From Chromatium okenii (GTDB lineage: Bacteria > Pseudomonadota > Gammaproteobacteria > Chromatiales > Chromatiaceae): a DNA stretch of 64,000 nucleotides. The stretch lies in the NCBI RefSeq assembly GCF_002958735.1, contig NZ_PPGH01000037.1:310001-374000 (forward strand). The letters run 5' to 3'. How positions within the stretch are numbered: the stretch's first letter is position 1; each line of letters starts with the position of its first letter. Below the pieces are notes generated by a model, which saw nothing but the letters and a program-made list of their open reading frames with translations, was not told where the DNA came from and searched no databases. The translations under genes were made by a program, and so were the position numbers. Below are positions 37,408 through 47,666 of this stretch, piece by piece.

Positions 37408-39507
37408 ATGGCGACGCTGGGCGAACGAATTAGCGGCGGGTTGGGGCGCTTGGGTTTGGGTGCACCGCTGATGTGCTGGCGTTGCTGGCGATGTTGGTAT
37501 TACCGCTGCCGCCGCTGGCGCTGGATTTATTGTTTACATTCAACATTGCACTGTCGTTGATCGTGGTGATGGTGGCGGTTTATACGCCGCGTCCGGTCGA
37601 TTTCGCTGCCTTTCCAACCATTTTGCTGTTGGCGACGCTGCTGCGGCTGGCGCTCAACGTCGCGTCAACGCGGTGATTTTGCTCAAAGGGGCGAAGGCAC
37701 TGACGCTGCCGGTCAAGTGATTGAAGCCTTTGGACAATTCGTGCTGGGCGGCAACTTTGCGATTGGGCTGGTGGTGTTTGCGATTCTGGTCATCATCAAC
37801 TTTGTCGTGGTGACTAAAGGCGCAGGCGGGTGTCGGAAGTCAGCGCCCGGTTCACGTTGGACGCCATGCCCGGCAAGCAGATGGCGATTGATGCCGATCT
37901 CAACGCTGGGCTGATTTCGCAGGAAGATGCCCGCAAACGCCGGGCGGATGTGGCGCAGGAAGCTGATTTTTACGGCTCAATGGACGGCGCCAGCAAGTTT
38001 GTGCGCGGCGATGCAGTCGCGGAATTCTGATTCTATTCATCAACATTCTCGGCGGCATCATCATCGGCACGACCCAGCACGGCATGACGTTTAACGATGC
38101 TGCGAATAATTATGTGCTGCTGAGTATCGGGACGGTTTGGTCGCGCAGTTGCCCGCGCTGCTGCTGTCATCGGCGACGGCAATTGTGGTTACTCGCGCCA
38201 ACACTGCGCAGGACATGGGGCAGCAGGTTTTTGGTCAACTGTTCTCCAATCCGCGTGTGCTTTACGTTGCCGCTGGCGTGATTGCGATTCTCGGCATCAT
38301 TCCCGGAATGCCCAATCTGGTGTTTATCGGTCTGTCGTCGATGCTGGCGGGTGGCGCTTATCTGCAAAGTCGCAACCCGCCGGAACTCGCCGTTGAAGGC
38401 GGTGAGCTACAACAACTGCTGCCGGGCGGTGGTGAAGCGCCAGCGCCAGCGGGCGAGCAGGAGCTGTCGTGGGATGACGTGCCGCCGGTAGATTTGGTCA
38501 CGCTGGAGGTCGGTTATCGCCTGATTCCGCTGGTGGATCGCAGTCAAGACGGGCAGTTAATGGGACGAATCAAAGGAATTCGCCGCAAGTTGTCACAGGA
38601 ATTCGGCTTTTTAATTCAGCCGGTGCACATCCGCGACAACCTCGATCTTGGTCCCAATCAATATCGAATTTCGCTGCTCGGCGTCATCACCGCAGAAGCC
38701 GAGGTGTTCCCAGATCGGGAGCTGGCAATCAATCCCGGCGAGGTGTTCGGCGTCGTGCCCGGCACACCCACCAAAGACCCCACGTTCAATCTCGACGCGC
38801 TGTGGATTGACCCGCTGGATCGGGAAGCTGCGCAGGGCGCGGGTTATACCGTGGTCGATGCCGCGACCGTGATTGCCACGCATCTGTCGCAGGTATTCCG
38901 CGATAACGCGCACCGTTTGATCGGTTATGAAGAGGTGCAGCATCTGCTCGACCAACTGACGCGGCATTCGCCCAAACTGGTGGAAAATCTGCTGGCATCA
39001 AAAACCGTGCCTCTGGGTTTACTGTTGAAAGTATTACAAAATTTGCTTGCCGAGCAGGTAGCGATCCGCGATCTGCGCTCCATCGTCGAGATTTTGGCGG
39101 AACGTGCGCCCAAGAGTCAGGATTCTGCCGTCCTCACTGCCGCAGTGCGGATCGCGCTTTCGCGGTCGATTGTGCAGGACTTGGTGGGTCCAGAGGATGA
39201 ATTGCCGTTGATTGCGCTTGATCCCGCTTTGGAGCAAATTTTGCATAAGTCGTTTCAAGGCAGTCAGGGCGAATCGATCGGAATTGAGCCGGGGCTTGCG
39301 GAGCGGGTGCAGCGTTCAGTCGCTGAAGCTGCCCGCCAACAAGAAAGCGAAGGTGCTCCGGCGGTGCTCGTCGTCGCACCGGAAATTCGCGCTTGGATTG
39401 CCAATTGGCTACGCGGGGCAGTGCGCAATTTGACCGTTTTAGCCTTCACCGAAATACCGGATAACCGGCGCATTCGGGTCGTCGCCACCGTCGGCAAGGG
39501 TGGCTAA
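37408..39507 (+). CDS. flhA: flagellar export gate protein FlhA, N-terminal part frameshifted
   Basis: FlhA is the large export-gate protein that docks substrate-chaperone complexes. ATG 37408 begins [11 protein letters not shown]. Conserved stretches then alternate between frames: [80 protein letters not shown] and the cytoplasmic signature [20 protein letters not shown]. Shifts fall near 37470, 37664, 37700, 37828, 38025 and 38135. From there the frame is open to 39507, covering the whole cytoplasmic domain. About 700 residues when repaired, the normal size. This is the densest cluster of breaks in the window. Confidence 0.92.
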
Positions 39508-39551
39508 CCCACGTCCGATGCAGGTTGAGCGAGCGAACAGGAGTGATGCAG

Positions 39552-40697
39552 ATGAATGTACGGCGATATCGGGCGCGGGATATGCGGGATGCACTGCGGC
39601 AGGTGCGCGAGCAGCAGGGCGCGGATGCGGTCATTCTGTCGAGTCGCCGAGTTGATGGCGTGTTGGAAGTAGTCGCAGCTTGCGATCCGGCGCTGGCAGC
39701 AAATGTCACCGAATCTTCGGATGATGCAGAAATGCGCCCCACGTCGCCGACTGCGGTTGATCCAGATTTAGCTGCGATGCGCCGCGAGCTGTGCGATTTG
39801 CGGACGCTGTTGATGCGCCAGCAAGTGTGGAGCGAACAGGATCAATGGATGGCGCAGTATCCGCTGGCCGCAGAATGTGTGGAACGGCTGCGCAATTGCG
39901 GATTTCACGAGAAGCTGGCGCGGAGTTTAGCGGGCAGCATTCAGGAAGATTTAACGCCAGAAACGGCATGGGCGCGGCTGCGTACTCGGCTGTCAGCATC
40001 CATCGCCACTGCAACGCCCACCGTGCTGGAACGCGGTGGTATGCTCGCTTTAATCGGTCCAACTGGCGTGGGCAAAACGACGACGATTTGTCGGCTGGCG
40101 CTGCGGCAGATTCGGCGGCTGGGGCGCGACGCAGTGAGTTTGGTTACGCTCGACCGGCAGCGCGTTGGCGCTTATAAACAGTTGCAAGCGTTCGGGCAAA
40201 TGGCGGGAATTCCAGTCATGCTGCTGGAAAGCGAACGTGATTTGGTGGCGCTGGCAGATCGTGCTGGTGACGGCAAATTAATTTTAATTGACACCGAAGG
40301 GCAATCAGCGCGGTCAGCAGCGGAACGCAATTTATTTGCGAAAGTGCGCCACCAACTCGCGTTAGAAACTTGGTTGGTGATTCCGGCGACGCATCAAGCA
40401 GCGGTGTTGCGGCAGGTATTACAAGCCTTTCAGGGCAGCGATCCGTCGGCGCTAGTGTTGACCAAAGTTGATGAAGCCGAACAATTGGGCGAAACCCTGT
40501 CCGTGTTATTGGAACAGCCGCTGGGTTTGGTGTTTTACAGCGACGGTCAACGGATTGATGAAGATTTTCATAAAGCCGACACCACTTATCTCATGTCACG
40601 GGCGTTGCAAGAACCGACGCGACCAACGGCACGATTGATTGCAGAACGGGATGCGCCAGCACCAATGCCAAGCCGTCGCCCCCAGAATCGGAATTAG
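39552..40697 (+). CDS. flhF: SRP-type GTPase FlhF, polar flagellum placement
   Basis: 381 residues from ATG 39552 (AGGAG at 39539-39543, 8-nt spacing); the in-frame ATG six bases earlier is too close to that site. The start MNVRRYRARDMRDALRQVRE is the FlhF B-domain signature. The NG GTPase domain has G1 LIGPTGVGKTTT, VSLVTLDRQRVGAYKQLQAF and G3-like LIDTEGQSAR. Note that G3 in FlhF is usually DTAG; here DTEGQSAR is seen. The VLTKVDEAEQLG motif gives guanine specificity. FlhF recruits the first basal-body parts to the pole. Confidence 0.94.
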   Translation: MNVRRYRARDMRDALRQVREQQGADAVILSSRRVDGVLEVVAACDPALAANVTESSDDAEMRPTSPTAVDPDLAAMRRELCDLRTLLMRQQVWSEQDQWMAQYPLAAECVERLRNCGFHEKLARSLAGSIQEDLTPETAWARLRTRLSASIATATPTVLERGGMLALIGPTGVGKTTTICRLALRQIRRLGRDAVSLVTLDRQRVGAYKQLQAFGQMAGIPVMLLESERDLVALADRAGDGKLILIDTEGQSARSAAERNLFAKVRHQLALETWLVIPATHQAAVLRQVLQAFQGSDPSALVLTKVDEAEQLGETLSVLLEQPLGLVFYSDGQRIDEDFHKADTTYLMSRALQEPTRPTARLIAERDAPAPMPSRRPQNRN

Positions 40698-40793
40698 AGC
40701 CATTGCCAAGGCGAGCATCTTTCGTTGCGCAGCCCCATCCTCCGCGAGAGACGATGGTTTTAGAATCGGTGGTTCCTTTCAGGAAGTAAGTTG
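40698..40793 (+). other. 96-bp gap flhF-flhG
   Basis: No gene; AGGAAG at 40781-40786 is the ribosome site for flhG. The flhF stop may be early or shifted, since FlhF and FlhG are usually closer together, but no further FlhF motif is visible here. Confidence 0.3.
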
Positions 40794-41671
40794 ATGCAAA
40801 TGCCAATGCGGAGGAACCGACCGCTGAAAACGATCGCCATTGCGAGCGGCAAGGGTGGTGTCGGCAAAACGAACGTTGCGGTCAATCTCGCAGTATCACT
40901 CGCACGCATGGGGCGGCGCGTGATGTTATTTGATGCTGATCTCGGTCTTGCCAACGCGGATTTATTACTCGGATTGCGTCCGACTCGAAGTTTGCACGAT
41001 CTTGTTACCGGCGCAGTAGACACGCTGGAGGAAATTCTCATTGAAGGACCTCATGGCTTACTGTTGGTGCCATCTGCTTCGGGAATCAGCAGCATGGCGA
41101 ACCTATCGCCAGCTGAACACGCTGGATTAATTCGCGCATTTAGCACGTACAATCAACCGCTAGATGTGTTGATTGTGGATACTGCCGCTGGGCTACAAGA
41201 GTCAGTGACTAGTTTTTGCGTTGCAGTACAAAATGTCTCAGTGGTGATTTGCGATGAACGGCGTCTTGACCGATGCGTACGCGCTCATTGATTTGCGATG
41301 AACCGGCGTCTTTGACCGATGCGTACGCGCTCATTAAAGTGTTACATCAAGAGCATGGCTTGCGACGATTTCGCGTGATCGGCAACATGTTACGCACACC
41401 TGAAGCGGGAAGACGTCTGATGCAAAAATTATCCTCGGTGTGTATGCAATATCTGCCTGATGTGATTTTAGAAGCATCGGGTATGATTCCAATGGACGAA
41501 GATTTGCGCCGCGCCGTACAGCGCCGCGAGCCGGTAGTCAGTTTGTTTCCGGGGAGCTTGTCGGGGCGGGCGCTGATTGAGTTAGCACGTCAGGCTGATC
41601 GCTGGACAGTGGCAGACAATGACACTGGCGGCATCGGCTTTTTCGTTGAACGGATGTTGCAAAGTGCGTGA
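40794..41671 (+). CDS. flhG: MinD-like ATPase FlhG/FleN, interrupted by a short tandem duplication
   Basis: FlhG limits flagellar number and antagonises FleQ. ATG 40794 follows AGGAAG. It has the deviant Walker A SGKGGVGKTNVAVNLA and VMLFDADLGLANADLLLGL. The frame ends at 41291 because 44 bp (41245-41288) are repeated, slightly altered, at 41289-41334. Removing the first copy gives VQNVSVVICDEPASLTDAYA and a continuous frame to 41671. The C-terminus (EDLRRAVQRREPVVSLFPGS) is normal. The repaired length is about 276 residues. Confidence 0.92.
41245..41334 (+). repeat. imperfect 44/46-bp tandem duplication inside flhG
   Basis: Copy 1 (41245-41288) and copy 2 (41289-41334) differ only by a C in GAACGGCG/GAACCGGCG and a T in GTCTTGACC/GTCTTTGACC. 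Only copy 2 keeps the FlhG reading frame. Homopolymer differences between the copies point to an assembly seam. Confidence 0.85.
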
Positions 41672-42405
41672 TGGTTCCGAACCGTTCCCTACCAGGATAT
41701 TCCGGTCACACCGATCAATCCGATCAATTGGTGACGGCACATCTTGATCTCGTGCGACGGGTTGCCCATCATTTGTTGGCGCGTTTACCTGCATCGGTAC
41801 AGATTGAAGATTTGGTGCAATCTGGAATGATTGGGTTAATTGAAGCCTCGCGTCAGTTTTCAACCCGGTCAAGGGCAACCTTTTCTACCTATGCGAGCAT
41901 TCGTATTCGCGGTGCAATGATTGACGAATTGCGCCGTTGCGATTGGACTCCGCGCTCGGTTCACCGCAATAGTCGCCGTATTGCAGAGACCATTCGGCAG
42001 GTTGAAGCGCGAGAAGGACGGGCAGCGCGGGATGCAGAAATTGCCGCAATGCTAGAAGTCAGCATGAGCATGATTATATGCGATGTTGCAGGATTGTGCC
42101 GGAACACGAATTTTAGGCTGGGAAGAGTTGTTTGGTGAGGATGCTGATCACCAAGCCCAGCAATGCAGTTTGAGCAAAGTCAATTGCGCAATGCGCTGGC
42201 AGAAGCATTAGCAGGCTTACCGGAAAAAGAACGATTGGTGTTGTCACTGTATTACGATGAAGAACTTAATCTTCGAGAAATTGGTGCCGTTCTCGGCGTT
42301 ACTGAATCACGGGTGAGCCAAATTCGTAGCCAGTCATTACATCGTTTACGCGTGCGTATGAATGAGTGGATTCAAAACGCAGCAAGTTCATCATCATCCA
42401 TTTAA
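41671..42405 (+). CDS. fliA: flagellar sigma factor FliA (sigma-28), frameshifted
   Basis: FliA transcribes late flagellar and chemotaxis genes. Start ATG 41671 overlaps the flhG stop (TGATG). Region 2 is present: HLDLVRRVAHHLLARLPASV, IEDLVQSGMIGLIEASRQF and TFSTYASIRIRGAMIDELRR. The highly conserved FNPGQGATF segment is garbled to FSTRSRATF by compensating short-run errors around 41868-41900. The frame breaks near 42070, where DYAMLQDCAGTRILGWEELF continues in another frame, and again near 42160. Region 4 (LPEKERLVLSLYYDEELNLR, VTESRVSQIRSQSLHRLRVR) is intact. About 245 residues when repaired. Confidence 0.9.
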
Positions 42406-42426
42406 TTAATTCCACGGGAGGTTTGT

Positions 42427-42705
42427 GTGGATACAGGTATGAAAATTCTCATTGTGGATGATTTTTCTACAATGAGACGTATTATTAAAAATCTCCTCCG
42501 CGAATTGGGTTTTAATAACACCATGGAAGCGGATGATGGCAGTACCGCACTGCCGATGTTGAAAGGCGGCGGATTTGATTTTCTAGTCACTGACTGGAAT
42601 ATGCCGAATATGGAAGGCATTGATCTGTTGCGGCAGTGCGAGCTGATCCAGCATTAAAGAACCTGCCTGTATTAATGGTGAAGCGGAAGCAAAACGCGAT
42701 CAGAT
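42427..42705 (+). CDS. cheY: chemotaxis response regulator CheY, frameshifted and missing its C-terminus
   Basis: GTG 42427 follows GGGAGG and opens [20 protein letters not shown], then the phosphorylation-site segment [14 protein letters not shown]. The frame stops at 42657, but [14 protein letters not shown] and AEAKRDQIV continue in shifted frames near 42636 and 42675. This covers beta-strands 1 to 4. The expected last part, with the conserved Lys-Pro after beta-5, is not found in any frame before cheZ. The gene is thus either truncated or joined to foreign sequence at about 42705. Confidence 0.82.
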
Positions 42706-42883
42706 CGTGTTTTGAACGCATCGATGGTTTTAAGAGCATTTGCGTCTGTATGCTAGCGACTTTATGGGTTGTTGCCACGTTATTAAATGATGTTGTTGGT
42801 TGGAGTTTTGACCATCGATATCAGAGTGCAAGAGCCGTAATTTGATTCCTGCCGCGTTATCAACGGTGTTCGCCTGAGAATCG
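42706..42883. other. 178 bp of unexplained sequence in place of the CheY C-terminus
   Basis: No frame on either strand resembles the end of CheY, and no other gene is recognised. It ends where a 61-bp duplication begins. It may be a misassembled insert or true divergence. Confidence 0.5.
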
Positions 42884-43004
42884 TCGATGGATAATGATGA
42901 AGAAAGTCTAGTTTTTCCAATTGCAACTTGCGCGGCAGTTGGTTTCGATGGATAATGATGAAGAAAGTCTAGTTTTCCAATTGCAACTTGCGCGGCAGTT
43001 GGTT
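42884..43004 (+). repeat. imperfect 61/60-bp tandem duplication at the cheZ start
   Basis: TCGATGGATAATGATGAAGA and the following 40 bases occur at 42884 and again at 42945. The copies differ by one T in GTTTTTCC/GTTTTCC. Only the second copy is in frame with cheZ. It resembles the seam in flhG. Confidence 0.85.
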
Positions 43005-43724
43005 GAACATCTGGAAGTAGGCAATTCCAGTGACGCATCCAATGTGATTCGCAGCTGCGTATTCCATATGAGCGAGAACTATTTGATGTTTGAGGAACTC
43101 GGTAAACTGACTCGTGATTTACACGAAGCATTAAATAGTTTTCGCGGAGATTCTCGTTTAACTGAATTAACCCGCGACGAAATTCCTGATGCGAAGGAAC
43201 GTCTCAATTATGTCGTGACCATGACTGAGCAGGCGACGCATCGCACACTCAATGCGCTTGATGAAGCCATGCCGATTGCTGAATCGCTCCATGAACGTTC
43301 TCAGTCATTAACTGGTAATTGGCAACGCTTCCGCCGCCGTGAACTTTCAGTTGAGGAATTCCGTGAATTTGCGCGGGCACTGGATGTATTTTTCACTGCC
43401 AGCAGCGAAGAAACCGAGCGTTTACGGTCGCTGATGTCGGAAGTGATGATGGCGCAGGATTTCCAAGACCTGACCGGGCAAATTATTCGGCGCGTGATTC
43501 GCTTAGTGCATGAAGTTGAAGAAAATTTGGTTGGACTGATTCGCTTGTCGAGTGCACGCATGGATTCTGTTCATGGTTCCAAGGCGGCGAAAGCTGCCGT
43601 CACACATGATGCGGAAATCGTTACAAGTCATGGACCGATTGTCCCCAACACCCACGATGCGACAGCAGATGTGGTCAGCGGACAAGACGACGTGGATGCG
43701 CTGCTGTCTAGTCTGGGCTTTTAA
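42948..43724 (+). CDS. cheZ: CheY-P phosphatase CheZ
   Basis: 258 residues from ATG 42948, within the second copy of the duplication: MDNDEESLVFQLQLARQLVE. The long four-helix hairpin is followed by MMAQDFQDLTGQIIRRVIRL, the conserved active-site helix with the catalytic Asp/Gln pair. The C-terminal DDVDALLSSLGF is the CheY-binding tail. CheZ dephosphorylates CheY-P and returns the motor to its default rotation. The open frame extends upstream into the first copy, which is not used. Confidence 0.93.
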   Translation: MDNDEESLVFQLQLARQLVEHLEVGNSSDASNVIRSCVFHMSENYLMFEELGKLTRDLHEALNSFRGDSRLTELTRDEIPDAKERLNYVVTMTEQATHRTLNALDEAMPIAESLHERSQSLTGNWQRFRRRELSVEEFREFARALDVFFTASSEETERLRSLMSEVMMAQDFQDLTGQIIRRVIRLVHEVEENLVGLIRLSSARMDSVHGSKAAKAAVTHDAEIVTSHGPIVPNTHDATADVVSGQDDVDALLSSLGF

Positions 43725-43749
43725 GTTCACTGCTATCAGGTGATTTTGC

Positions 43750-45833
43750 ATGGCAATCGATCCGCAAGATGAAATTCTTCAGGATTTTCTGGTTGAGGCT
43801 GGAGAACTGCTCGAAGCCCTGAACGAACAATTGATCGACTTGGAGCAAAATCCCGAAGACCGCGATCTATTAAATGCGGTTTTCCGCAGCTTCCACACCA
43901 TTAAGGGTGGCGCAGGCTTCCTTAATCTCAACGCGCTGGTGGTGGTCTGTCACCACGCCGAGGACGTGTTCAATCTGCTGCGCAACAATCAGCGCAAAAT
44001 TGAACCGTTTTTGATGGATACCGTGTTGCGTGTTCTCGATGTACTCAACGTCATGTTCGGTGATTTGAAATCAGGGCATGAACCCGATCCAGCACCCGAT
44101 AAACTCATTGAAGATTTGGCGCGTCTGGCAGTTCCGGGTGAAGCGATTGCGCCACCGCGCCCAGCCGCTCCACCTCCAGCAGCAGTGGTAAAACCAACAC
44201 CGCCACCAGTTGCAGCTCCTGCGCAAAATGGCATTGGTGCGACTGATGACATCACTCAGGAAGAATTTGAATCACTCCTCGACATCATGTCGGGTACGAA
44301 TTCACCCGCGAAAGTCGCGCCAGCGCCGCCACCCAAAGCACCAACCACATCGATAGCCACATCTCTTCCTGAATCGGGTGATCTGATCACCGCCGAAGAA
44401 TTTGATGCACTGCTTGATCAGTTGCAGGGTAATAAAAAAGTTTCTGTTACCAGCGCCGAAGACGCAGCATCTGTTGCGAAACCGGCAGCTGCGTCAACAG
44501 CGCCGCCTGTTGCAGCAGCAAATTTAAGCGAAGGATCAAGTAGTTCTGGCGAGCGCGATGACGCAGCCAGCAGCACTGCGACCAAAACTCCACGCAACGC
44601 CGCTGCGAATACTGGCGCAGAAACTTCGGTGCGGGTAGACACGCAACGCCTTGATGAAATTATGAATTTGGTCGGCGAGTTAGTGCTGGTGCGCAATCGC
44701 ATGACCATGTTGCGCACTCGCACAATGGACGACGAACTCGGCAAAGCGATTGGCGCGTTGGCGCTGGTGACTGCCGATCTGCAAACGGCGGTGATGAAAA
44801 CCCGAATGCAGCCGATCAAAAAGGTATTCAGTCGTTTTCCGCGAGTGGTGCGCGATTTGGCGCGCAGTCTCGGCAAGGAAATTGATCTGGAAATTTTCGG
44901 CGAAGATACGGATTTAGATAAGAATTTAGTGGAGGCACTGGCTGATCCGCTGGTGCATTTAATTCGTAACGCAGTCGATCATGGCGTGGAAATGCCCGCA
45001 GTCCGCGAGGCAAATGGCAAACCGCGCAAAGGCACGGTGATTCTCGGCGCAGCGCAGGAAGGCGATCATATTTCGCTGATTATTCAGGACGATGGGCGCG
45101 GCATGGACCCGGTGGTATTGCGGCGCAAAGCGGTTGAAAAAAGTTTGCTCGAACCGTCGATGGCGGAACGTTTATCGGATCGGGATTCGTTCAATCTCAT
45201 TTTCCTCGCGGGGCTATCGACCAAAGAAGAAATTTCCGATGTGTCCGGGCGCGGCGTGGGCATGGATGTCGTGAAAACGCGCATTGCCCAGCTCAACGGC
45301 ACCATCGAAATTGATTCCACCATCGGGCGCGGCACCAAATTGTTGGTCAAGTTGCCGTTAACCTTGGCGATTTTACCGGCGCTGATGGTGATTCTGGACG
45401 GGCGGCAATTTGCAATTCCGCTGGCGTCCGTGTCGGAAATCCTCGATCTCGATTTAACCCGCAGTCATTTTGTTGACGATCAAGAAGCAATCATGGTGCG
45501 CGGTCATGCGTTGCCGCTGTATTACATCGGGCGTTGGCTGCATCCGGGACGTTTAATCGAACCCAAAACCGAAGCGCATGTCGTGGTTGTTCACGTCGCG
45601 CAGCGCAAAGTTGGGCTGGTGGTGGACGGTTTGGTTGGTCAGGAAGAAGTGGTCATCAAGCCGCTCGGCGTGGTTTGCAAGGCGTGCCGGGATTGGCGGG
45701 AGCGACGATCACTGGTGACGGCGGAATCGCGTTGATTATTGATGTTCCCGAACTGCTGCGGCTGATGGGGCGTCCGGGATATGGCGGACGCGGATCACGC
45801 GTTGCCCGTCCGGTCGCGGGAGCAGGGGTTTAA
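43750..45833 (+). CDS. cheA: chemotaxis histidine kinase CheA, one frameshift near the C-terminus
   Basis: CheA autophosphorylates and passes phosphate to CheY and CheB. The HPt domain holds H49 in FRSFHTIKGGAGFL. A Pro/Ala-rich linker follows, containing two similar CheY-docking-like segments (ITQEEFESLLDIMSG and ITAEEFDALLDQLQG). The dimerisation domain begins VRVDTQRLDEIMNLVGELVL, the ATPase has LVHLIRNAVDHGVE and QDDGRGMDP, and the CheW-like P5 domain starts near LALILPALMVILDG-like residues. One missing G near 45668 restores KPLGVGLQGVPGLAGATITG and the tail to 45833, giving about 694 residues. Confidence 0.95.
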
Positions 45834-45836
45834 GCA

Positions 45837-46912
45837 ATGGCATTACGAGTGGTTGTCGTTGATGATTCTGGGTTTTTTCGCAGACGCATCGTCGAAATTC
45901 TCAATGCTGATATTGGCATCGAAGTTGTCGGTACTGCGGTCAACGGACTCGAAGGCATCGAAGTCGTCAAGCGCCTTGATCCCGATGTCGTGACGATGGA
46001 TATAGAGATGCCGGTGATGGACGGCATTACCGCCGTGCGCCGCATCATGGCGGAGTCGCCGCGTCCGGTGCTGATGTTTTCCACGCTAACCACTGAAGGC
46101 GCAAAAGCTACGCTGGATGCGCTGGATGCTGGCGCGATGGATTTCATGCCAAGCGGTTTAGCGAAATCGCCAAAGACGAAGACGCAGCCAAAGTCATGTT
46201 GCGGCGGCGGGTGCGAGCGCTGGCGCGGAGTCGCGTTCCGCATGTCATGCGTCCAATGGCGACGCGGGAGCGCGGGAGTGCTGCTTCCGAAATGGATACC
46301 GCAGCGTTGCCGCGAGCACCAGTCAGTTCGACGCCGCTGCATTCACTGCGTGCCGTGCTCATCGGCACTTCCACTGGCGGACCGGTGGCGTTGCAGGAAG
46401 TGTTAAAAGGATTACCCAAGAATTTTCCGTTGCCGATCATTTTAGTTCAGCACATGCCAGCGAGTTTTACGCCTGCATTTGCCCAGCGCCTCAATAATTT
46501 ATGTGAAATTGGTGTGCGTGAAGCAGCCAGCGGCGATGTGTTGCAGCCCGGCTGCGCGTTACTTGCGCCGGGTGGTCAGCAAATGATTTTAGAAGGTGCT
46601 GGCGCACAAACGCGCATCCGTATTCAGGACAGTCCGCCGGGGACGATTTACAAACCCAGTGTTGACATTACGTTTCAGTCGGCAATAACGGCACTCAAAG
46701 GACAGGTTCTCGCCGTTGTACTGACTGGAATGGGCGCAGATGGGCGCGAAGGGACGCGAGCATTACGCGAACTGGGTGCGCATGTATGGGCGCAAGATGC
46801 TGCAAGTTGTGTAGTTTTCGGAATGCCCGCAGCAGTAATTGAAGCTGGACTTGCCGATCATATTCTGGCGCTCAAGGATGTAGGACCAGCATTAATAAAG
46901 AGTTTCTGCTGA
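45837..46912 (+). CDS. cheB: chemoreceptor methylesterase CheB, one frameshift
   Basis: CheB removes methyl groups from chemoreceptors and is activated by CheA. The receiver domain has [18 protein letters not shown] and [13 protein letters not shown]. Adding one A at about 46150 joins [20 protein letters not shown] to the second half. The esterase domain has the catalytic [10 protein letters not shown] (Ser), [13 protein letters not shown] (His) and [11 protein letters not shown] (Asp). It starts 3 bp after the repaired cheA stop. About 359 residues when repaired, the usual size. Confidence 0.94.
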
Positions 46913-46913
46913 G

Positions 46914-47660
46914 ATGGATATTCTGAGTTTGATCGGGATTGCACTTGGTCTTTTCGCCATTCTCGGTGGCGCAGTGGCAAAAGGTAGCAGTCTGGGTGCA
47001 CTCTGGAATATCGCAGCGTTCGTGATTGTGATCCTTGGCACGCTAGCGGCGACGCTGGTGCAGACACGTAAACAGGCGTTTTTACACGCTTTTCGGATTG
47101 TGTCTTGGGTATTTGTGCCACCCAAACTCGATCCGCGCCAAACGCTTGAGCGCATCGTGGAATGGTCGCAGGTGTCACGCAAAGAAGGTCTGCTGGGTTT
47201 AGAAGATTTTTCAGATATGGAAACTGATCCATTTATTCGCAAAGGATTGCAGTTATTAGTTGACGGCACTGAGCCGCTTGTGTTAAGGCAGATTCTCGAA
47301 GCTGATTTTGAAAACCGCGAAGCCTTTGATTTGCAAGGGGCGAAAGTATTTGAAAGTATGGGGATTTATTCACCAACGCTCGGCATCATCGGCGCAGTTA
47401 TGGGATTGATGGCGGTGATGCAAAATCTCGCCGATCCCAGCAAACTTGGTCATGGTATTGCAGCGGCATTCGTCGCAACTATTTACGGCGTAGGGTTAGC
47501 AAATCTATTATTTTTACCGATCGCAACAAAACTCAAAAGCATTATTCAAACGCGAATTAATTACGAAACCATGTTATTAGAAGGTTTGGTATCAATAGCT
47601 GAAGGTGAAAATCCGCGCCATATTGAAAACAAACTGAATGGTTTTGTTCAAGGTCAATAA
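46914..47660 (+). CDS. motC: flagellar stator protein MotC (MotA family)
   Basis: 248 residues with four membrane helices; the start MDILSLIGIALGLFAILGG and the segment IYSPTLGIIGAVMGLMAVMQ, with the conserved proline, match MotC of pseudomonads. The cytoplasmic loop (KLDPRQTLERIVEWSQVSRK) would contact FliG. It follows cheB by 1 bp and is paired with motD. Confidence 0.93.
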   Translation: MDILSLIGIALGLFAILGGAVAKGSSLGALWNIAAFVIVILGTLAATLVQTRKQAFLHAFRIVSWVFVPPKLDPRQTLERIVEWSQVSRKEGLLGLEDFSDMETDPFIRKGLQLLVDGTEPLVLRQILEADFENREAFDLQGAKVFESMGIYSPTLGIIGAVMGLMAVMQNLADPSKLGHGIAAAFVATIYGVGLANLLFLPIATKLKSIIQTRINYETMLLEGLVSIAEGENPRHIENKLNGFVQGQ

Positions 47661-47666
47661 ATTATC

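Noticed and set aside
42730..43131. 133-codon minus-strand ORF across the cheY-cheZ junction
   Set aside because: Antisense to cheZ and containing the duplicated segment twice; a product of the seam.
32521..46912. Programmed ribosomal frameshifting or RNA editing as the cause of the broken frames
   Set aside because: The sites share no slippery heptamer or stem-loop, go in different directions, and affect many genes that are never known to use recoding.
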